Assembly (NCBI RefSeq): GCF_024055725.1 | Contig: NZ_JAMXMX010000013.1 | Location: 170,604-234,603 of the forward strand | Origin: Actinoallomurus spadix | GTDB taxonomy: Bacteria > Actinomycetota > Actinomycetes > Streptosporangiales > Streptosporangiaceae | DNA length: 64,000 bases | Direction: 5' to 3' | Shown: positions 58,777 to 64,000 of the stretch, in pieces | Position numbering within the stretch: the stretch's first letter is position 1 | How the letters are laid out: each line of letters opens with the position of its first letter | Position numbers and translations under genes: made by a program | The notes under the pieces: generated by a model | The model's database searches: none | Seen by the model: only the letters and a program-made list of their open reading frames with translations | Told to the model about the DNA's origin: nothing

Positions 58777-60485
58777 GGTACGAGGTGTGGGCACCGGCCG
58801 CCGAGACCGTCGAGGTGCAGACCGGCGACGCCCGGCACGCGATGACGCGCTCCGAGCGGCCCGGCTGGTGGACCGCGGAGGTCGGCGGCGAGGGCGGTGC
58901 GCAGGACTACGGCTTCGTGCTCGACGGCGAGGGACCGTTCCCCGACCCGCGCTCGCCCTGGCAGCCGGACGGCGTGCACGGGCTCAGCCGCACGTACGAC
59001 CACGGACGCTTCGAATGGTCCGACGACGGCTGGCGGGGCCGGCCCCTGGCGGGCTCGGTCCTGTACGAGCTGCACATCGGGACCTTCACCCCCGAGGGCA
59101 CCTTCGACGCCGCGATCGACCGCCTCGACCACCTCGTCGACCTCGGCGTCGACGCCGTCGAGCTGCTCCCGGTCGCGGCCTTTCCCGGGCGGCACGGCTG
59201 GGGGTACGACGGCGTCCACCTGTGGGCGGTGCACGACCCGTACGGCGGACCGGACGGGCTCAAGCGGTTCGTGGACGCGGCGCACCAGCGCGGTCTGGCG
59301 GTCGTCCTCGACGTCGTCTACAACCACCTCGGTCCGAGCGGCAACTACCTGGGCCGCTACGGCCCGTACTTCACCGACGCCCACCAGACGCCCTGGGGCC
59401 CGGCCGTCAACGTCGACCAGGCCGGCTCCGACGAGGTCCGCGCGTACATCATCGGGAACGCGCTGATGTGGCTGCGCGACTACCACGTCGACGGGCTGCG
59501 GCTCGACGCCGTCCACGCCATCCGGGACCAGCGCGCGCTGCACCTGCTGGAGGAGCTGGCCGTGTCCGTGTCCCGGCTGAGCGCCGCGACGGGCCGGGAG
59601 ATGTTCCTCATCGCCGAGTCGGACCTGAACGACCCGCGTCTGGTCACCTCCCGCGAGGCGGGCGGGTACGGCCTGGACGCGCAGTGGAGCGACGACTTCC
59701 ACCACGCCCTGCACACGCTGCTCACCGGCGAGCGGCAGGGCTACTACGCCGACTTCGGCACCCCCGCCGTGCTGGCCAAGACGCTGACGCGGGTGTTCCT
59801 GCACGACGGGACCTGGTCGTCGTTCCGCGGCCGTACGCACGGACGGCCGGTCGACACGCACCGCACGCCGGCCCACCGCTTCCTCGGCTTCCTGCAGAAC
59901 CACGACCAGATCGGCAACCGCGCCACCGGCGACCGGATCTCCGCGAGCCTGTCCCCGGGCCTGCTCAAGGTCGGGGCGGGCCTGCTGCTGACCGCGCCGT
60001 TCACGCCGATGCTGTTCATGGGCGAGGAGTGGGGTGCGGGCACGCCGTGGCGGTATTTCAGCGATCATCAGGAGCCCGACCTTGCCCGGGCTGTTAGTGA
60101 GGGCCGCCGTCGGGAGTTCGCCGGTCACGGCTGGGCGTCGGAGGACGTTCCCGACCCGCAGGATCCTGAGACCCACCGGGCCTCGGTTCTGAGTTGGAGC
60201 GAACTCGGCGAGCCGGGCCGCCGGGAGCTGTACGCGTGGTATCGCGCTTTGATCGCGTTGCGGCGGGCCGAGCCTGAGTTGACCGATCCGCGTCTGACGG
60301 AGGTGGCGGTCGAGTATGGCGAGTCCTGGCTTGTGATCCAGCGTGGTTCGCTCCGGATCGCGGCGAACCTGGGCACGGACCCGCTGCCTCTGCCGGAGGG
60401 CGACGTCGTCCTGGCTTCCTTCACCGGAGTGGCCGCGGGCAGGCTGCCGGGCGAAGCCTTCGTTGTCCTGCGATCTTTCCGGTAG
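58773..60485 (+). CDS. treZ: maltooligosyl trehalose trehalohydrolase
   Basis: The protein has 570 residues from ATG 58773. Family motifs are SVLYELHIGTFTPEGTF, VVLDVVYNHLGPSGNYLG, VDGLRLDAVHAIRDQ, MFLIAESDLNDPRLV and GFLQNHDQIGNRATGDRIS. It releases trehalose from the TreY product, completing the glycogen-to-trehalose route. From about 60050 (roughly the last 140 codons) the third codon positions become visibly richer in T, as in the gene that follows, while the protein remains conserved-looking. This suggests a recombination joint or relaxed codon selection. Confidence 0.94.
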   Translation: MRYEVWAPAAETVEVQTGDARHAMTRSERPGWWTAEVGGEGGAQDYGFVLDGEGPFPDPRSPWQPDGVHGLSRTYDHGRFEWSDDGWRGRPLAGSVLYELHIGTFTPEGTFDAAIDRLDHLVDLGVDAVELLPVAAFPGRHGWGYDGVHLWAVHDPYGGPDGLKRFVDAAHQRGLAVVLDVVYNHLGPSGNYLGRYGPYFTDAHQTPWGPAVNVDQAGSDEVRAYIIGNALMWLRDYHVDGLRLDAVHAIRDQRALHLLEELAVSVSRLSAATGREMFLIAESDLNDPRLVTSREAGGYGLDAQWSDDFHHALHTLLTGERQGYYADFGTPAVLAKTLTRVFLHDGTWSSFRGRTHGRPVDTHRTPAHRFLGFLQNHDQIGNRATGDRISASLSPGLLKVGAGLLLTAPFTPMLFMGEEWGAGTPWRYFSDHQEPDLARAVSEGRRREFAGHGWASEDVPDPQDPETHRASVLSWSELGEPGRRELYAWYRALIALRRAEPELTDPRLTEVAVEYGESWLVIQRGSLRIAANLGTDPLPLPEGDVVLASFTGVAAGRLPGEAFVVLRSFR

Positions 60486-60770
60486 TGCCGGGGCGTTACG
60501 GCTCGCTGCGCTCGTGAGGGGGATCGAGCTGGTGATCGTGCGGGTGGTCCGGCCGGCATCGGCTTCCAGGGGTGTTCGGTGTCGGGTGTGGTGTGGGCGG
60601 GATGGTTGTGTGGGTGGGATGGGTGGTGGTTCTCGTCCGTTTCGGGGGTTGATTTTTGAACCGTTCGCTCGTTTGATCCGTATGTCGATGGTGTGGGCTT
60701 TTTGGTCCGCGTTGATAGGAACAGGGACGATTCGGGTTCCGGGTCGGGATACCGGTGTGGGGAGGCGGCT
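60486..60770. other. intergenic region before the giant gene
   Basis: This stretch holds no convincing gene. It is G/T-rich on the plus strand, with TTGATTTTTGAACCG and TTTTTGG tracts, and shares the relaxed composition of the DNA to its right. A promoter for the giant gene should lie here, but no clear -35/-10 pair stands out. Confidence 0.5.
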
Positions 60771-63700
60771 ATGCGGGTGGCTGAGTGGCGTAAGTCGGCT
60801 TGGAGTGCTGCGGCGTGTCTGGAGGTTGCTCCGGTGATCATCACGGAGCAGGATCCTGTGACGGGGGCGGTTATCGCCTTTGAGGCGGCTCCGGCTGGTT
60901 CCCCGCAGGTCGGCACCGCCGTTGAGGGGGCTGGAACGGTTGGCGCGCCGGTTTCGGCCGGTGGTGTGGGTGCTGTGGCCGGCCGTGGTGAGGTCACTGC
61001 CATGGCGGCGGGTGCTTCGCTGGCTGCCGATGATGTGCTTGCGGCGCTGGTGCCGGCTGTGGATGCCGGTGTGCCGGTGGTTGAGTCGCAGTTGAAGGGC
61101 GTGGTCGCGAAGGTTGCGAAGTGGGCGGCGGAGATGCCGGCTGAGTTGTCCGCTGGTGAGGAGCAGGCGTGTGCGGTGTTGATGCGCCGGTTCGCGACGG
61201 GGGATGTCAGGCATGGGATGCCTCGTGGTGAATGGGCTGATGGTGGCGCCGTGGAGGCCGGTCGTGGTGATCGTGGCCTGTTCAGCCGTCTTGTTTCGGC
61301 TTCTGTTGTCGATGACGCGGTGGTGGTTTCTGATGCGGTGCATGTGCGTTCTTTGGGGGTGCCGGCTGAGGATTGGGTGCGGGTCGGTACGTGGGAGGAG
61401 CTTTTTGATGTCGTGACCGGCGGTGTTGAGCTGGAGGCGGGTGGCGGGGTTGTTGTTCCGGCGGCGGTGTTCGTGCGGGTGCGGCAGCCTGGGACGACGG
61501 CGCATATGGTGGGGCTGGTTCCGGCTGTGGGTGATGATGGTACGGAGCGTGTGTGGCGTTTTGACCCTGACTTCAGTGCCGCTGCGCGGCAGGCTGAGAT
61601 CGAAGCCCTTAAGCGGAGCGGCATTGATACCGGAAAGGTTCAGGGGCTGATCGCCGCCGGCTGGGCCGGGCAGTGGCTGCACGAGACAGGCCCGGACGAT
61701 ATGAAGCGCTGGTCTCCTGTTACCGCCAGTGCTTTGTTCGTGGACGAGAGTGGCCACGTTTTCAAGCCGCGGTTTGATGCCGCTCTGGAGTCGAGCAGGC
61801 CTTATTGGGCGCTCACCGACCCGACCGATCCCCGCGTCGCAGGCCGTATCCAACTACCGAGCGACAAGCAAAAGGTGTGGGAAGGATTCAAAAAAGCGAA
61901 AGGATCAGGCATCTCCGCTAAAGATATTCGTCTGGACATCTTCAAGGGCGCTCGCGCGCTCGAAGATATCATAAAGATCATCGGCCTCCTCGCCGGCGAA
62001 AATCCCGGCGCGATCCGAACCTTCAAAAAGCCCGGTGAAAGAACACGGTATTGGGGGCTGAGGTTCGACCCTGACAATCCGGGGGTAAACTACCTCCCAC
62101 CACTCGATGCTCTTGACATTGAAAACTTGGACGTTCCTCCTAAAACCGTGGAGTGGCTGCGGGACGCTCTCACCAAAGCAGGGGAGGCCGGCCTGCCCGC
62201 GTACGAAATCGACGTAGAGGCGTTCAATTCCGATAAGTTGATCGATGACCTCGCCGTCCTTTACTCTGGGCGATTCCGGACCTGGATTGCAAAGGTTAAA
62301 GGAAGCCGTGGAGGGGGTGGTGCAGGGGTCCTGGAGCGATTTTATGGTCCGGTGCGCGATGCGAACGGTCTTCCCTACCCAAAGCCGGACGGTGCCGGTG
62401 AAGTGCATGAACTCCTGCCCAGTGGCACTTCCAACCGACGGTTGGCGAGGCTACGGTATAACCTGCTCATTGCGGGCCGTGAGCAGATTGCGGGCCGTAA
62501 GGAGTCGGCCGGCATCTCCCGTCGGGACATTAACGATTCATTCAGTCATGTAACAAAAGAGGTGGCCGACAAGCTGATCGACGAACTCGGTGTCCGTTGG
62601 CCTGGCCGGTTCCGGACCTGGGAAATCGGTGGCAGAAACGTTTCCGGCTATGTCGGGCCGGTGTACCGTCCGGATGGGGAGGGGGAGTACGAGCTTCCTG
62701 AGGGTGCCCGTGACGTTGTGGTGCTCGGGGCTGTCCCCGCGCCTGGAGCCGGTGTTGTTCGAGCGGGCGCCGCTGGCGGGGGCCTCAACGCGGACGAGCT
62801 CCTGCGATTTGACGTGATGGAGCTGGGGTATGTCGTCGCCGGAGTGGGGGAGGGTGGTCTGCGCGTCGATGAAATCGATAGGCGGATGCCTCCGAGCGTG
62901 TCCGGTGTTACTAGGCATGAGTTGATCAGTCGGCTCGGTGACTTCTACCCCGGCCGGTTCCGGACCTGGAGAATCGGCAACGCCGACTATGTTGGGCCGG
63001 TTTACCGTACGGATGGGGAGGGGGAGTACGACCTTCCATTGGGTGCCAGTGACGTTGAGGTGCTCGACGCGTTTTTGCAGGCTGATATGACGGCGCTGTG
63101 GCTATTCCTCATCGAAGGGGGGGAGGACGGCCGGCGCCTCATCAACGGCCAATTCGCGGGTTTCGAGAGCGTTTCCGGTCGTACTGCGGGTGAGTTGGTC
63201 GGCCGGCTCGGTGACTTCTACCCCGGCTGGTTCCGGACCTGGCCGGTTCATGATGATGCGGACGCCGTTCATTATGTTTACGGGCCGGCGAAAAACCCGC
63301 AGGGAGAGCTCTATCCGGCCCCGGCTGGAGCCTATGAGGGAGTGTTTTCTGTTCTCGGTGACAGCTCTGCGTCCGGGGTCGATGGGGGTTATGGGGGCTG
63401 GGCGGCGTCCGGGGCGGGTTTGCAGGGGGCTCAGGAGTCGGGTTATCAGGTGCCGCAGGCGTGGCCGCAGGGTGCTGGTCCTTCGGTGTCCGCGTCCGGG
63501 TCCGATGATAGGGGTTATGGGTCTGGGGTCTCGGTTCCTGGGTGGGGCTCTAATGTAGCGTTTTCTCAGTATTGGCATGGTGGTGCGGGTTCTGGTTCTG
63601 AGGGTTTTGAAGCTGGCCACGTCCTTGGCAGTTCGGGTGATTTCAATTACTTCAAGGATGTGGTAAACGTGGCCAAGGCGGCACTTAGGCGGCCTATCAC

Positions 63701-64000
63701 TATTGAGCAGTATTTGGCTGATGTCGGGGCGAGAGGTGTTGATGAGCCGGTTGCTCGGGCGGCCTGGAAGCAGGCCGTTGCTGAGGCTTTTCCGGGTGGT
63801 GCGGTGCAAGAGCCTTTTGTGGGGCTGACGAACGTTGTTGTGCCGTCGTTTGAGGATGTTTTTGGTGCGGCTGGTGGTGGGGAAAAGCGGGTGGCCGGTG
63901 GTGTTGGTGGGGGTTGGGGTGCGGGTTTGGGGGGGGTGCCGGAGGGTGTGCGGTGGGTGAATGCTCTTCGGGCGTATTCGTGGGGTCTGGAGTTTGTTCC
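60771..64000 (+). CDS. giant multidomain protein with tandem FRTW modules, runs off right edge
   Basis: The frame is open from ATG 60771 (GGGGAGG five bases upstream) to the window end, at least 1,076 codons without a stop. Residues 4-40 resemble DUF397 (EWRKSAWSAAACLEVA). Residues about 120-275 could be a papain-like or toxin-deamidase-type domain, with Cys134 (EQACAVLMRRF), His245 (TTAHMVGLV) and Asp265 (VWRFDPDF). From about 355 to 850 there are about five repeats of 85-115 residues. Each ends in a block like YPGRFRTW followed by YVGPVYRxDGEGEYxLP; the FRTW or RTF arginines lie near residues 416, 501, 613, 729 and 820. A Gly/Ser/Gln-rich linker (about 860-930) and a helical part follow. 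Codons end in T far more often than in the rest of the window, and 61840-62260 is especially AT-rich. I do not recognise the whole protein; a polymorphic-toxin-like secreted protein is one possibility. Confidence 0.85.
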   Translation, partial: MRVAEWRKSAWSAAACLEVAPVIITEQDPVTGAVIAFEAAPAGSPQVGTAVEGAGTVGAPVSAGGVGAVAGRGEVTAMAAGASLAADDVLAALVPAVDAGVPVVESQLKGVVAKVAKWAAEMPAELSAGEEQACAVLMRRFATGDVRHGMPRGEWADGGAVEAGRGDRGLFSRLVSASVVDDAVVVSDAVHVRSLGVPAEDWVRVGTWEELFDVVTGGVELEAGGGVVVPAAVFVRVRQPGTTAHMVGLVPAVGDDGTERVWRFDPDFSAAARQAEIEALKRSGIDTGKVQGLIAAGWAGQWLHETGPDDMKRWSPVTASALFVDESGHVFKPRFDAALESSRPYWALTDPTDPRVAGRIQLPSDKQKVWEGFKKAKGSGISAKDIRLDIFKGARALEDIIKIIGLLAGENPGAIRTFKKPGERTRYWGLRFDPDNPGVNYLPPLDALDIENLDVPPKTVEWLRDALTKAGEAGLPAYEIDVEAFNSDKLIDDLAVLYSGRFRTWIAKVKGSRGGGGAGVLERFYGPVRDANGLPYPKPDGAGEVHELLPSGTSNRRLARLRYNLLIAGREQIAGRKESAGISRRDINDSFSHVTKEVADKLIDELGVRWPGRFRTWEIGGRNVSGYVGPVYRPDGEGEYELPEGARDVVVLGAVPAPGAGVVRAGAAGGGLNADELLRFDVMELGYVVAGVGEGGLRVDEIDRRMPPSVSGVTRHELISRLGDFYPGRFRTWRIGNADYVGPVYRTDGEGEYDLPLGASDVEVLDAFLQADMTALWLFLIEGGEDGRRLINGQFAGFESVSGRTAGELVGRLGDFYPGWFRTWPVHDDADAVHYVYGPAKNPQGELYPAPAGAYEGVFSVLGDSSASGVDGGYGGWAASGAGLQGAQESGYQVPQAWPQGAGPSVSASGSDDRGYGSGVSVPGWGSNVAFSQYWHGGAGSGSEGFEAGHVLGSSGDFNYFKDVVNVAKAALRRPITIEQYLADVGARGVDEPVARAAWKQAVAEAFPGGAVQEPFVGLTNVVVPSFEDVFGAAGGGEKRVAGGVGGGWGAGLGGVPEGVRWVNALRAYSWGLEFV

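Noticed and set aside
60343..60837. Frame of 164 codons bridging treZ and the giant gene
   Set aside because: It overlaps both genes in another frame, is Arg/Cys/Gly-rich, and has no ribosome site.
58704..61853. Minus-strand frame of 1,049 codons, and another at 60125-61624
   Set aside because: They lie opposite treZ and the giant gene. The Thr/Pro/Arg/His-rich translation is what T-ending codons on the plus strand produce in reverse, and it has no domain.
62538..63809. Minus-strand frames of 126 and 235 codons near the right edge
   Set aside because: The plus-strand repeats are conserved at protein level (FRTW, GPVYR), so the plus strand is the coding strand.

Overview
The window is high-GC DNA from a filamentous-type actinobacterium. 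The order Streptosporangiales (an Actinomadura-like organism) fits best, but this is an inference from gene content: a Tad pilus locus, an FHA-EccC-like ATPase, XRE/DUF5753 regulators with DUF397 partners, a PIN/Phd module, ppk1 next to a MutT1-type hydrolase, a glgX-treY-treZ operon, and frequent GTG or leaderless starts. No rRNA, tRNA or CRISPR array was seen.

Left part (1-14.2 kb). A large minus-strand FHA/FtsK-SpoIIIE ATPase of the EccC (type VII secretion) class runs off the left edge. Divergent from it is a complete-looking Tad/Flp pilus operon of nine tightly packed or overlapping genes: a SAF/CpaB-like protein, TadZ-like, TadA, TadB, TadC, a Flp-like pilin, two TadE-like pseudopilins and a TadG-like protein. 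It ends with a membrane LysM-BTAD protein. No prepilin peptidase is in the window.

Middle part (14.2-34.1 kb). This holds a beta-propeller lipoprotein, a VapBC-type pair, acyl-CoA carboxylase beta and epsilon subunits, PEP carboxylase running in frame into a NUDIX gene, a GNAT, the cydABDC operon behind a tandem palindromic operator, a NYN-domain protein, a very large WXG-like protein with a C-terminal methyltransferase domain, and a secreted trypsin-like protease.

34-45.7 kb. birA is followed by a three-gene cassette: an 86-aa helical protein, an FtsK/SpoIIIE-like ATPase and a coiled-coil membrane protein. This resembles a reduced type VII secretion module. Then come a PH-domain membrane protein, an Rv1264-like adenylate cyclase, ppk1 behind a PHO-box-like repeat, a MutT1-like hydrolase, and a divergent MFS exporter/TetR pair whose intergenic region carries four 21-bp-spaced repeats.

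45.7-54.3 kb is an accessory stretch. A regulator island (two miniature DUF397 genes, XRE-DUF5753, an anti-sigma-type ATPase, a small protein) is bounded on both sides by inverted copies of a 68-bp repeat. Next are two frameshifted genes (a methyltransferase and a lectin/discoidin-like protein), two little-known genes, bacterioferritin, and bacterioferritin-associated ferredoxin under an IdeR/DtxR-type iron box.

Right part (54.4-64 kb). glgX-treY-treZ forms a glycogen-to-trehalose operon. Codon usage relaxes abruptly near the 3' end of treZ and stays atypical to the window end, where a gene of at least 1,076 codons runs off the right edge. Its product has a DUF397-like N-terminus, a possible papain-like Cys/His/Asp set and about five tandem copies of an unrecognised FRTW-containing module. 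This is the strongest candidate for something undescribed.
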